Below, piece by piece: positions 35,901 through 47,449 of a DNA stretch of 64,000 nt (the stretch's first letter is position 1; every line of letters begins with the position of its first letter). Both the position numbers and the translations under genes were made by a program. The notes below the pieces were generated by a model. It did not search any database. It was not told where the DNA came from and saw only the letters and a list, made by a program, of their open reading frames with translations. Source of the DNA: Heterodera schachtii (Eukaryota > Nematoda > Chromadorea > Rhabditida > Heteroderidae); the NCBI GenBank assembly GCA_023374025.1, contig SIJG01000032.1, positions 211,197-275,196 of the forward strand, given 5' to 3'.

Positions 35901-37546
35901 GAAAACAACTTTAAATCAATTGAAATATAAGCAAAATTTTTTTGATTAATTTTTACGTGTTTTGATACCTAAAAAGCGTTAATAAAAATTTTTTTTTGCC
36001 TATTTTAGTGCCTATTCGAGGATTTTTGTGCCTATTTAATGCCTATTTCGCGATTTTTTAATGCCTTTTTAGGTGCCTATTTCGCGATTTTTTGTGCCTA
36101 AAAATCGCATCCCTAGTAATTATTAAATTTTAATTAACTTGATAATTAATGAATTAATTGCATAATTTATTTTGATATGTTTTCAGAAAGCGACTTCGTT
36201 GTTCTTTGAATTGAGCACGTCGAAAAAAATTCAACAAGTATTTTTGACTTACGAAAAACTTTTATAAAATAGTAATTTTTTTTAATTTAAATTAATTTTC
36301 ATTTTGAATTAAAAATTTCAGTTGCTTGCCAAGCCCGGGATGGTTGAACGATTTTTCACAGATCCCAGCGAACAACAAATGGTTGCTGCAATTCGTGCAA
36401 CATTTGCGAAGCTGTGGGGATTGGAGAATAATGACGAGGAAACGCAAAAAATTATTCAGGTAAATAGGCAATTAAGTCATTAACGATAATTAACGGTTAA
36501 CGAAATAATGAAAAAGAAAATTAAAATATTTTACACATTTATGACTATAATGTATATTCTTTAATATTTCCCATTGGTTGAAATAAAGAATTTAATTTTT
36601 CTAAATCCATAATTCCATGCAATTATTTTTTTTTACTTTCAATTGTAATTTTAACTTAGCGATTTTTATTTATTTACATTCATTTTCTATTTTAAATTTA
36701 AATTTATATTTATTTTGCATTTTTAATTTATTTAGTAATTAAGCATAATTAAGGATGCAATTGCCCATCCCGAACGTTATGTGCTAAAGCCAAATAAGGA
36801 GGGCGGTGGGGGGAATATTTGGGGCGAAGAAATTGCTCAAAAATTGAGCAAATTTTCTCGAAGTGAACTTGCGGCACATATTTTGATGGAACGCATTAAT
36901 CCGGTGACAGTAAAGGTAAATTTGAGTCTTCGTTTTCAAAAAAAAAAAATTAGAATTTTAATTAATAATTTAAAACTGATTTAATCAACATTTTTCTCTA
37001 GTTATAAGGGAGGGATTCCTTTAGATTTATTTTTTTTTTTTATTAATTTCGATTTTTTTTTCGAATACGGGTTAAGGAATTTTAAGTTCGAAATCGCAAA
37101 AAATTTCTTTAATAAATTATGAACAGGTAGATAGACATTAAAAAATAAATAAATTTCCCAAGTATTTTGAATTCTTTTATTAATTAATGAGTTTCAAATT
37201 TTGTTTTCGCGATTTCTCTTTTTTTTTTGCTTAATTGGCATTAAATTACGTGACTTTGACACTTCTGATGGGTTATATATATTAAATATATTGAAAAATA
37301 AAAAATAATTCTATATTATATTAGTTTTTTTTACAGAATTTTATGGTCTGGCCCTTTAAAAGGGCTGAGTTTGCCGAAGTTATCAATGAGCTTGGCATTT
37401 ACGGATACCTTACTGGCAACATGAACACCGGGGAAGTGCTGGAGTATGAACAGCCTGGTAACATGGTCCGTACCAAGAACATGCACAACAATGAGGGCGG
37501 CGTTTCGTCGGGCAACGGAGTGTTGGACACGCCATTTCTGTACTGA
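32928..37546 (+). pseudogene. secreted glutathione synthetase-like gene, frameshifted (12 exons)
   Basis: Exons: 32928-33018, 33081-33180, 33238-33325, 33555-33722, 34077-34139, 34216-34382, 34857-35015, 35358-35503, 36187-36237, 36322-36459, 36754-36915 and 37337-37546. The product resembles eukaryotic glutathione synthetase (ATP-grasp fold, joins glycine to gamma-glutamylcysteine) along its length: L-F-P-S-P-I-P-R; R-S-D-Y-M; K-P-N-K-E-G-G-G-G-N; I-L-M-E-R-I; N-E-L-G-I-Y-G; V-R-T-K plus E-G-G-V-S-S-G at the end. An extra N-terminal signal peptide (M-F-W-Q-F-V-C-F-C ... F-L-D-G) marks it as secreted, like the expanded glutathione-synthetase-like effectors of plant-parasitic nematodes. The family segment E-x-N-T-I-x-A-S reads E-V-N-G-G-S-I-G. 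Exon 8 starts in the frame of L-R-L-D-G-R-P but homology resumes one frame away at A-V-A-Y-W (about 35400-35410), and the exon sum carries one surplus base. Read as is, it stops at about residue 320. Either a true lesion or a base error. Several donors are GTC (gtcatt, gtcagt, gtccac). Confidence 0.85.
35512..36115. mobile_element. hAT-type MITE (604 bp) inserted at a splice donor
   Basis: A perfect 18-bp terminal inverted repeat: tagggatgcgatttttag at left, ctaaaaatcgcatcccta at right. The exact 8-bp duplication is gtaattat at 35504-35511 and 36116-36123. The duplicated bases are the first eight bases of intron 8, so the 5' splice site (att|gtaatt) was copied and kept. The TIR start tagggatg recalls Ac of maize. 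The interior repeats tgcctatttt words. Related, diverged copies lie at 44390-45090 and in intron 1 of the gene at 38696-40703. Confidence 0.9.
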
Positions 37547-38695
37547 TGCCAATGAAATGAATTTTGAAAATGCAAATTTAAAAAAAATAGATGGCTAATT
37601 AGTGAATTTTATGTTGTGGCAAATTTTATTTCGGTTTTTAAATTTTATTTCATAAATATGCAAAAATAAAAAAATTGTATTTAATTTAATTGAAAAAATT
37701 TGTGGGAATTGAATTAGGTATGTGAACTCAATCCGACATTTTATTTTAATTATTCAATATTAAATACTTTTCTGTTTTTAATTTTAATATTATATTTATT
37801 GAAAAATAATTTAATTTAAATTTTAAAATGGACTAATTATGTTAAAACAATTTTTGTAGCATTTCGCAAAAAAAGATTAAAACATATAAAAGACCCTTTT
37901 ATGGAGCACAAAATTACACATTTTTTAATGTTTAGTGTTTTAATTTTTTTTTCTATAAATTCGATTTTTCGAGAATTTTTGAATTTTTATTTGATGATAG
38001 GAAGTGCAAATAAAAAGCCTAATAGGTAATCTCCTTTTTTTCTTTAATTTTGGAGCTTTACTACCAACCGAGAGAACTCGAAAAACGTTTGCTAATGAAA
38101 GTGGTTTTCGTTTTTCTTGGAAAACTCATTAAAAAAAGTGTGAAAACCGAAAAATTCGGAACTAGGTCGGAATTGAAATGTTTCCGACTTTCACAACATG
38201 GAACAGTTGAGCTCATTAAACTCTACAATATGAATTTTGTTTGTTTCCGATCGGACCACAACACGTGGTGTTTATTCTGACACCTAATAACAATTTTTGT
38301 AGATTTTTCTAGGCCTAGGTTTTTTACTATCTCTCTTTTTTCCAGTTTCTTTTTTAATCAAATCACACTCATTTATAGTATTTAAAAGGAAGAAAAATGT
38401 ATAATTGATTACACATAGTTAGAAGTTAAAAACAGAATTTATCAGTTGAAGAAAAAAAATAATAAAAGATGGAATAAAAAAGGAACAGTCCATGAAGAAA
38501 AAAAGAAAGAAAGAATTCCCGAAGAAAGTTGTTTTTTTCCCATAAAATCCTGATCACCTAACAACCAAAACTTCTAATCACTTTTCTTTTCGCCTCATTT
38601 GTCCACCTAAAATTTGGAAAAAAATAAACATAAAATTTTTTATTTTTTAATTAATTTATGTCTTTTATAATGTCAACTAATTACTTTCCATCCTC
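37547..38695. other. intergenic; dispersed repeat and 3' flank of the secreted family
   Basis: Polyadenylation-like aataaa lies at about 37665, after the glutathione synthetase-like gene. Positions 38155-38280 are a reversed copy of the 11.8-12.2 kb repeat (gtgaaaaccgaaaaattcgg ... gatcggaccacaacacgtgg). Positions 38290-38690 match the 3' flank of the paralogue at 42000-42360 (gaacagtccatgaagaaaaa and aagtgattagaagttttgg read on the minus strand), so the duplicated unit includes this flank. Confidence 0.6.
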
Positions 38696-40703
38696 CTACA
38701 TGAACAAGAATGCTTTTATAATTTCATTTAAATGTTTTTCCATTTCATCAACCCAAAAGAAGTAGGTGAAGAATTGTTTTTTGTCTTCAATAGCCAGCAA
38801 ATTTCTAATTTCCATTTTGTAAAACGTTTTTCCAAATTCCGTATTGTATTCTGGCAGTTCGCCAATGATAGCATTCATTTCTAAATATTTTTTATTTATT
38901 TCAGTTTCTGCTTTTTAACTGCTTTTAAAAATTAAGTCCCAAAAATATCGTTAAAGTTTATTATTATTAATTAATAACCCTTAATTGCCCATGTCATCAC
39001 TTTACATTTAACCAAATCTGTTAATTCCAATTTACTACACAACTTGCCTTTTCTTGTGTTGCGGCGAAATTCAATGATCTCAGAAAAAAACTTTTCCGTT
39101 TTTTCCATGCCAATGAATGATTTAGCGGTTTGAATCAATTCTTTCAATTTTTGTACCATTTTTAATTCGTTGACTTTTTCAAATGGCTTATGCGCAAGAT
39201 TGTGTAGAATGTACTCTTTTGATAGCTGAAAATCAAAAAAACAAAAAAAAAATTATACAAATTAATTTACACAACAAATTCACCTTATCCTCTTTGAAAT
39301 CGTAACAATTTACTAATTTCTTAAATGCCGCATGATTTTCTCGAAAAACGTTGACAATGCCAATAGCTTCATGCTTTTTCATGCCCATTTCATTGATAAA
39401 TCCAATTTTGGCATTCAATCCCTCTTCGTAAAAGGCTTTTTTCACTGTGAGCAGCGTATCAAGAAACACAGGTGTAAATTCAGAAATATCATACCTTTTT
39501 GCTGCAAAATTTTTACATGTTTTCTCAGCATTATTAATACTTTTAAGGACGGCATTAAGTGCCGTATCATTTCTTATATGCGCCTGAATTTTGGCTAATT
39601 GATCACACATTCCTTTCAATTTTTCCGATGGATTTTGACGTGGATAAGTGGTAAATCTTTCCCAAATATCCAACAGATCACATTCAATAGCAAATGTATT
39701 GAAATCGATGCTGATTTGTTGAAGCCAATTTTGAATGTGATTTTTATTGGCATCTTTCCCAATATTTTCAAAGAATTCTTTGGCATTTTTCATTGAATTG
39801 AAAAAAGATTTGTTACTTTCATCAACAGGAAAAATTTTATCTAATTCCTTAGATAAACCTCTAAAATTTGCTTTCAATTTGTCTTCAGAATCTATATCAA
39901 AAAAAAAAAAAATTAATTCATTAATTTGGAACAATCAAATATGTTATTAAAAAAAATGCCGAGAATTTTTTTAATAAAGCAAAAAAGGCACGCAGAAGCA
40001 ACAGTTTTTCTACAGAATTTTTGTATTTTTCAGAAAAGAAACCGAAACTAACAAAATTAAAAACAAGTTTCTTTATTACATATTAGCAATGATTTTTAGG
40101 GTGCAAAACATGTAAATTAACCAAAAAACTTAATTTTGGTCATTGAAATGATTATTAAATATTTTATATAATGTTTTTTGAATAAGGAAATTTCTAAACC
40201 TAAAATTTTTTATCATGAAAAAAAAAATGAAAATTTGGCGATCAATTTTTGCGAAAATTTTTCAATTCATAGGGGGGTGTATTTTCTGAAAAATTTTCAG
40301 TTCATTTCTTAGGGGGCTTATTTTCCGGTTTTATTGCATTTTAAATGGAATTTTTCGAAAAAAAAAACACCAAAAAGGCACCAAAACGGCAAAATGCCAA
40401 AAAAGGCATTTAAGGCACGAAAATCCAAAAAAAGAAGTCAACGTAGAAGCCTCAAACCAAGTGGAAATTGTGTTTTTTATGCTTAATAAATCGGAACTAA
40501 TGCGCAGAAAAAAAAGGCATATGCCTCAAAATGCGAGCTCAATTTATTACATATTGGCACTCACATTCTGATTCAGTAGAATATTTTTTCATTTCGTTGA
40601 TGAGTGTTCGGCATTTGTCTTTCTTCTCATCTGCAAAATTACATGTGAACACTTCACGGCACAGAATGCCAATGAAAACGATGAAAAACAATAAAATTTT
40701 CAT
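38696..40703 (-). CDS. secreted helical family protein, intact copy A (4 exons)
   Basis: Exons, in transcript order: 40565-40703, 39284-39891, 38979-39225 and 38696-38880. Phases 1, 0, 1 close and give 392 aa. The ATG lies one base after tttgtttag, a likely trans-splice site. Residues 1-20 are a signal peptide (M-K-I-L-L-F-F-I-V-F ... E-V-F-T). The rest is charged and looks all-helical, with few Cys. Motifs shared by the copies: S-E-D-K-L-K-A-N-F, M-K-N-A-K-E-F-F-E-N-I-G, A-A-L-x-A-V-L-K-like and V-K-K-A-F-Y-E. No known domain recognised. Intron 1 (40564 to 39892) is enlarged by a fragment of the tgcctattt-type hAT MITE. It is the only copy of the tandem group with an unbroken frame. The large helical fold without annotated domain is typical of lineage-specific secreted nematode proteins. 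Confidence 0.78.
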
Positions 40704-42359
40704 CCTAAACAAATAATTTAGAAAATTTTTATCAAATCCATCCTTAGCAAGAGTGTCTTAACAAAATCAAAAAAAAAAAAGAAAACCCGGTTCGCGATCG
40801 TCAGCACTGGGACTGGGGCTTGACTATTCAAAAACCGGGACTTGCCGAACCGAGAGGGTACCAGGGAAGACCGGCAATTCATGGCTTGTTCCCTGGTTCT
40901 GCTCCTGACCTACCCTAGCAAAATTTATGGCTAATAACTTGGTATTACTAATATAGTTTAGCTTCCCCATTTTGGTCAAATCTTTCGGACGGCAGAAAAT
41001 GTCTTCTTTTCCAGACACACACTTAAATAGTCCAAAATTGTTTTTTTTTTTTTTTTGAATTTTTCAGGATAATAGAGAAAAATCTGAGAGAGCTATAGAA
41101 TGATAGGTGCCAATTTAAGTAAGTTTGGAAAAATTAGGAACATATTTTCTTTTAAAAAGCGAAATTTTGATTTAAATTATGGCAGTGAAAGCAAAAGTTC
41201 GGTTGAATTTAATAGTGAATAATTTTAATGAAGCATTGTCGGCTTAAATACTCATTTTATTCACTTAGGTATCATCTATAAAAATTAAAAAATAATTTTC
41301 GTAATGGATGACGACGTTAAATGAAAAATATGAATATTTAAAATTTTCTTTGTTTCGCAAAAATTATTCATTTAACAGTGTAAAAATTTTTTAAATAATG
41401 AAAATTATATTACATAAATTAACAAAAAAAATTTCATTTTTATTTCGCTAAAAAATATTCATCTTAAATTGTAAAAATTTTTACTTAATATTAAAAATTT
41501 TTTTCATACAAAATTTTTTTACATAATATTATATTTATTATGAAAAAAAGATTTCCATGTAACATGAAAGAATTATTTTTGCTATACGAATATTGATTAT
41601 AATTTTATATTTAAAATTACAAAATTAAATAAAATAAAAATTATTACAGAATAACAGAAATTTCTATTCAAAAAATTTACTTCAAATTAAATGAAAACAA
41701 GTCTTTAAATGATGTATTGCCAAACGATCAGCCTTTTTTAATGCATCTCGCCAGCCCTAAAAATTTCAATTTCTTTTTCAAAATGTCAGCTATTTTTGTT
41801 TTTCGGAAATTTTTGAGATTTAATTGAAATTTTTTCGAATTTTCCAAAATCCCGCGCGGAATCCAGCAAATATTAAATACGGGATTAGCGCGATTAATCC
41901 CGCGGGATCCCGTCCCGCAAAAAATTTTGAGTTCCACTCCCGCGGCGGGATCCGCAAATTTGAAATTTCCGGTCTTCAATTCTGACACCTTGTATATTTT
42001 TCCAGTCTTAGGTTTCAAATTACTAAAATTATTTTTTAATCAAATCACATTCATCTACAGAATTTTAAAGAAAAAATGTCTAATTGGTTATACTTAGTTC
42101 GAAGTTCAAATCAGAATTTATCAGCTGAAGAAAAGAAATAAAAGATGAAGTAAAAAGGAACAGTCCATGAAGAGAAAAAAAAGAAAGAATTCCCAAAGAT
42201 TATTTTTTTCATAAAATTCTGATCACATAACCACCAAAACTTCTAATCACTTTTCTTTTCGCCTCATTTGTCCACCTAAAATTTGAAAAGAAATAAACAA
42301 TAAAATTTTTCATTTAATTTTTGTCTTTTTATAATGTCAAATAATTACTTTCCATCCTC
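40704..42359. other. intergenic with GC-rich repeat patches
   Basis: A patch at about 40785-41030 has aaaacccggttcgcgatcgtc and many aaccggg words. Another at about 41735-42000 has cgcgggatcccgtcccgc and gcatctcgccagccc. Between them lies AT-rich DNA. From about 42000 to 42360 the sequence matches the 3' flank of copy A. No gene is supported. Confidence 0.5.
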
Positions 42360-43888
42360 CTAAGCGAACAACATGAATGCTTCTCTAATGTCCTTTAAAT
42401 GTTTTTCCATTTCTTTAACCAAAAAGAAATAGTTGAAGAATTTATTTTTGTCCTCAACAGTCAGCAACTCTTCCATTTCGTTTTCGTAAAATGCTTTTCC
42501 AAGTTCCGTACTGTATTCTGGCGTTTGTTTTCCAATGATAGAATTGAGTTCTTAAATTTTGATAAAAATATATTTATGATTATTTCAATTTCTGCTCTTT
42601 AACTGCTTTTAAAATTAAGTTCCAAAAATACCGTTAAAAGGTGATTTCACGTTCAGTTTTATGATTATTATTATTATTATTGTTATTAATTGATAACCCT
42701 TAATGGACTAAACAAATCCGTAATTTAATTCCAATTACACGACTTGCCTTTTCTTATGTTGCGGCGAATTTCGATGATCTCAGAAATATTCTTTTCCATT
42801 TTTTCCATATCATTGAAGAATGATTTGGCCTTGTTAATCAATTCATTCAATTTTGGTATCATTTTTAATTCTTTGGCTTTTTCGAATGTTTTAAGCGGAA
42901 GATTGTACAAAATGTAAATTTTTGTTTGCTAAAACGAAAGAAATAATTATATAAATTAATTTACACAAAATTCACCGTGTCTTCACGGAAAAGGCAATGA
43001 TTTACTAATTTCTTAAATGCCGCATAATTTTCTTGAAAAACTTTGCCAATATCAATTGTTTCTTGCACACTCATATCGGTTTCATTGATAATTTCAATTT
43101 TGGCATTCAAATCCATTTCGTAAAATGCTTTTTTCACCGTGAGGAACGTGTCAAGAAAAACAGCTTTGAATTCAGAAAAATCTGACTTTTTTATATCAAC
43201 TTTTGCTGCTAATTTTGTACATTTTTCCTCAGCATTATGAATGTTTTTAAGAACGGCACTAAGTGCCGCATCATTTCTTAAATCAGTCTGAATTTTGGCC
43301 AATTCATCACAAATTCCTTTCAATTTTTCCGAGGTAATGTCATCTGGATAATGATGAGGCAGTGGTTCCACCCAATGCCAAATATACAACAGATCATTTT
43401 CAATCATAAGTGTATTGAAATCGGTGTTGATTTGTTGAAGCCGTTTTTGAAGGTGACTTTTATTGGCACCTTTCCCAATGTTTTCAAAGAATTCTTTGGC
43501 ATTTTTCATAGAATTCAAAAAAGATGAAAAACAATATTTAAGGGGTTCTAATTCCTTAGATAAAGCTTCAAAATTTGCCTTCAATTTGTCTTCAGAATCT
43601 ATAGCAAAAATCATGAATTAATTAGGAACAATAAAATATGTTATTTAAAAAAAGCCAAGAATTTTTTTTTCCTATAGATTTTTATACTTTTCATAAAAAA
43701 AGAAACCAATAAAATTAAAACAAGTTTCTTTATTATTTATTAGCACTCACATTTTGCTTCAGTAGAATTTGTTATCATATTATTAATGTATGTTCGGCAT
43801 TTGTCTTTCTTCTCATTAGTAAGTTACTTGTGAACACTTCACGGCACAGAATTCCAATGAAAGCGATGAAAAACAATAAAACTTTCAT
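42360..43888 (-). pseudogene. secreted helical family, copy B, two frame lesions
   Basis: Exon equivalents are 43751-43888, 42976-43598, about 42725-42928 and 42360-42550. Exon 2 and exon 4 are open and conserve the family motifs (E-D-K-L-K-A-N-F; P-E-Y-S-T-E-L-G-K). Exon 1 is 138 bases against 139 in copies A and C: one base is lost after the signal peptide (agtaagttacttgtg here, agtaagttttcttgtg in C), so the frame is lost. In exon 3, a 5-base loss relative to A (after aaggcaagtcgtgta) brings a stop at 42725. Intron 1 and flanks are almost identical to copy C, so B and C separated recently. Either a dying paralogue or, for the exon 1 base, a consensus error. Confidence 0.78.
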
Positions 43889-45090
43889 CCTAATAAAAAT
43901 AAATTAACGAATTTTCTGTTTAAATTAATTATTGGCATAAATGTCTCAACAGAATCCACAAATCAACAGCTGAAAGTGTCATAGAATTAAGAAGATATAA
44001 ACAAATTGTGGCATTTATAATGTCACTTATGTAAAGGCAAATTTATCTAGATAATAATAATAATAATGGCAATCAACTAAATATCTTCTACCTCTATTTA
44101 AAGTGAGTTTTTTTTCTGAAAAATGATGGCGCAGTTAAAACTCATTGGTCATTAAAAATGATTGGTCCTTAAACTATTTTTTAGTAAAAGTAATCGTAAA
44201 AATAATCATGCTTAATTGGCTCATTATTAACCTGCGTTGAAGCAAAAAGTAAATTTAAAAAACGCGCGACTTTTCATAGTCCTGAAGAATTTAACAACCG
44301 TGTCGAGTTTTGCATTATTAAATTTTTAATATCTCAAAACCTAGTTGGAGTCGATTCAAACATGGGAAATAAACTTCGCCATTTTTGGCGCCTTTTTCAG
44401 CATTTTCGGAAAAATCCTTAACAAAAATTAAATAAAAATGAAAAATACACCTCTAAGAATCGACTTGAAAAAAATTTCAAAAAATACACCCTTAAGAATT
44501 AAAAATCACAAAAATTGATCCCCAAAATTCAATTATTTTTTTCTTGATAAAAATTTTTGGTTTAAAAATTGTCCTTATTCGACAAAACTTTAAAACAATT
44601 GAAATATAAGCAAAATTAAGTTTTTTTGATTAATTTTTTACGTGTTTTGCTACGTAAAAACGTTAATAAAAAATCTTTTTTTTTTTTTTGCATATTTTAG
44701 TGCCTATCCGAGGATTTTTGTGCCTATTTAATGCCCCTATTTAATGCCTATTTTGAGATTTTTTTGTGCCTATTTAATGCCTATTTTGAGATTTTTTTGT
44801 GCCTATTTAATGCCTATTTTGAGATTTTTTGTGCCTATTTAATGCCTATTTTGAGATTTTTTGTGCCTATTTAATGCCTATTTTGAGATTTTTTGTGCCT
44901 ATTTAATGCCTATTTTGAGATTTTTTGTGCCTATTTAATGCCTATTTTAAATTTTTTTGTGCCTATTTAATGCCTATTTTGAGATTTTTTTTGTGCCTAT
45001 TTAATGCCTATTTTGAAATTTTTTTTGTGCCTATTTAATGCCTATTAGGCGATTTCTTGTGCCTAAAAATCGCAACCCTAATAATAATGA
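43889..45090. repeat. upstream of copy B: dispersed repeat and hAT-MITE relative with 32-bp tandem array
   Basis: Positions 44270-44370 are the reversed copy of the 6.8/7.4-kb repeat (gtgtcgagttttgcattatt, then aacctagttggagtcga). Positions 44390-45090 are a diverged relative of the MITE at 35512. The right terminus tgcctaaaaatcgcaaccct is kept, but the left end is not recognisable. Inside, about eight copies of a 32-33-bp unit (gtgcctatttaatgcctatt plus ttgagattttt) run from about 44700 to 45045. Confidence 0.7.
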
Positions 45091-46509
45091 TTTAATTGTT
45101 TATTCATAAAAACAAAAAGTCACCTGCTGCTGAAGGAGGGCGAAAAAGCACTTACTCTGCTGATGACTGCTCAGAATAAAAGTATTCGTAGAGAAAGTGA
45201 TAAAATATAATCACAGAATTCGAAAAAACAAAAAAATATATGAATAAAAATTAAAAAATAGACAGCATAAAATATCAAATCAATTAAGAAATTTATTTTA
45301 TTACCCTAATGTTTTAAAATGATTTAAAGAATTTATTTTGATTCGTTCTTTATCGAGTTGATTCAGCCCCTATTCTTATTCTTAAGTGTTAGCACAGTTG
45401 CAGGTATTCTAATCGATTATGGTATGGAATTTGTGAATTTAATATGGAATTACCACTCTCGAGTAGGAAATGACCCCGGGAATCTGGAAGCAAACAATCG
45501 GAAAATCAGAGGAAAGGGGAGAGGTGTATCCCCTCAGGTATCTATTGCTTTTTTAAAATAGATTTATGAATTTTAATATTTGAATTATAAAATAATAAAA
45601 ATCTAACTGATGAATTAAGCGCTTGAGCATTTCTAGGCTTAAATACCAACACTGATCATCAAATTGTAAATATTATTGATCAGTAGAGGAAATGTAAATT
45701 AATGTAAACAAAAACAAATCCAACTGATTGGAAGAATGAAGACAGTAAAAATTATAATAAAATTGATTCTTTTTATTATCGAATTATTAAATTGCCCACT
45801 GATCAGTAGGAGGAAAATGTAAATTAATGTAAATAACAAAAACACTTAACTATTTTAATAATAAAATTTTCTATTTTTTTATTGGATTCCTTGTCTACTA
45901 ATCCTTATTAGAAAATATAATTTAATGGATTTAAAAAAATAAAGTAAAAAACATAAATCCGATTGTAAGGGATTCGGCCCAGCGCCTTGGTCCATTGGTG
46001 TAAAGGCAAATTAAGGAATCCGATCACTGATTTAGGACCGGATTCCTTCCCTACTTGGCATTTCGTCCCATTTACCTCTTTTAACAAACGGTGGCGTCAA
46101 TTGGGCAACCCAACTCGGCTCCCTCACTCGGAAGTGATGAGAAAAATGAAAAATTTATAGTAATTTAAAAATATTTATTTTATAATTCAGAGTTTTCATT
46201 AACGAATTCTAAGGCTCCTTTTTATAACGAAAAAATTAATACCTTAAATTTAGGAAAATAATGTTTATTCATATATTTTGGAAGCACTCATTGAGTTTTC
46301 CAGGGAAAGTTGGCAGCTTTTTAAAATTTTCATTAATTTTTCTTAATGAAAGAAATTTTCCCGGCGTGGCCATCGGCACGGCCGGATCCCAAATTTACCT
46401 TATTTGTTGAAATTTTTTTTACCACAAAATGGCAAAAATTAGTCTTTTTCGGACGGCACAAAATGTCTCCTATTACATTAAAGTTGTCCAAATTTTTTTA
46501 AGATTTTTT
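45091..46509 (-). repeat. inverted counterpart of the 8.3-11.1 kb repeats (R1 copy 4)
   Basis: Read on the minus strand, 46300-45480 is R1 in the same module order as 8340-9300: gtaaatgggacgaaatgcc, then a tgatcag unit, then the tail with ttaattcatcagttag and aggggatacacctctcccc. It is followed by 45330-45100, which matches 10870-11075 (gagcagtcatcagcagagtaagtg). The signal-peptide-like exon there is broken by a stop (atgctgtctattttttaa). Positions 46350-46509 are a GC-rich spacer (ccatcggcacggccgg) plus a short family-like remnant. No functional gene is seen. Confidence 0.7.
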
Positions 46510-47449
46510 CAGAATTTACACAACAAATTCATCTTATACTCTTTGAAATCGTAAAATTTACAATTTCCTGAAAAGCGGCATGATTTTTTGAAAAACTTTG
46601 GCAATGCCAATTGCTTCATGCTTTTTCATGCCCATCTCATTGATAAATTCAATTTTGGCATTCAATTCCATTTCACAAAATGCTTTTTTCACTGTGAGCA
46701 GCGTATCAAGAAAAACAGCTTTGAATCAGAAACATCTGACTTTTTTATATCAACTTTTGCTGCTAATTTTGTACATTTTTCCTCAGCATTATGAATGTTT
46801 TTAAGAACGGCACTAAGTGCCGCATCATTGCTTATGTCATTATGAGTTTTGGACATTTGATCACAAATTCCTTTCAATTTGTCCGATGTAAGTACATGTG
46901 AAATTTTTTTGGCCCTTTATTTTTTCCAAAATTTCCAACAGATCATATTCAATTGTAAAAGTATTGAAATCAGTGCTGATTTGTTGAAGCCATTTTTGAA
47001 TGTGATTATTATTGGCACCTTTCCCAATGTTTTCAAAGAATTCTTTGGCATTTTTCATAGAATTGAAAAAAGATATGTTACTTTCGTTAAAAGAAATATT
47101 TTAGGTTCTACTTCCTTAGATAAACGCTCTAAAATTTGCTTTCAATTTGTCTTCAGAATCTATAGCAAAAATCATGAATTAATTAGGAACAATAAAATAT
47201 GTTATTTAAAAAAAGCCAAGAATTTTTTTTTCCTATAGATTTTTATACTTTTCATAAAAAAGAAACCAATAAAATTAAAACAAGTTTCTTTATTATTTAT
47301 TAGCACTCACATTTTGCTTCAGTAGAATTTGTTATCATATTATTAATGTATGTTCGGCATTTGTCTTTCTCCTCATTAGTAAGTTTTCTTGTGAACACTT
47401 CACGGCACAGAATGCCAATGAAAGCGATGTAAAACAAAAAAATTTTCAT
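46510..47449 (-). pseudogene. secreted helical family, copy C, truncated and frameshifted
   Basis: Exon 1 (47311-47449) is intact and encodes a signal peptide nearly identical to copies A and B (M-K-I-F-L-F-Y-I-A-F ... E-V-F-T). Exon 2 starts at 47159, but an extra base within gataaacgctctaaa shifts the frame, and at least one more shift follows (homology continues at 46861-47058 and 46689-46877 in different frames). The exon 2 donor, gtgaat in A and B, is atgaat here. Exons 3 and 4 are absent. A decayed 5' copy. Confidence 0.8.
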
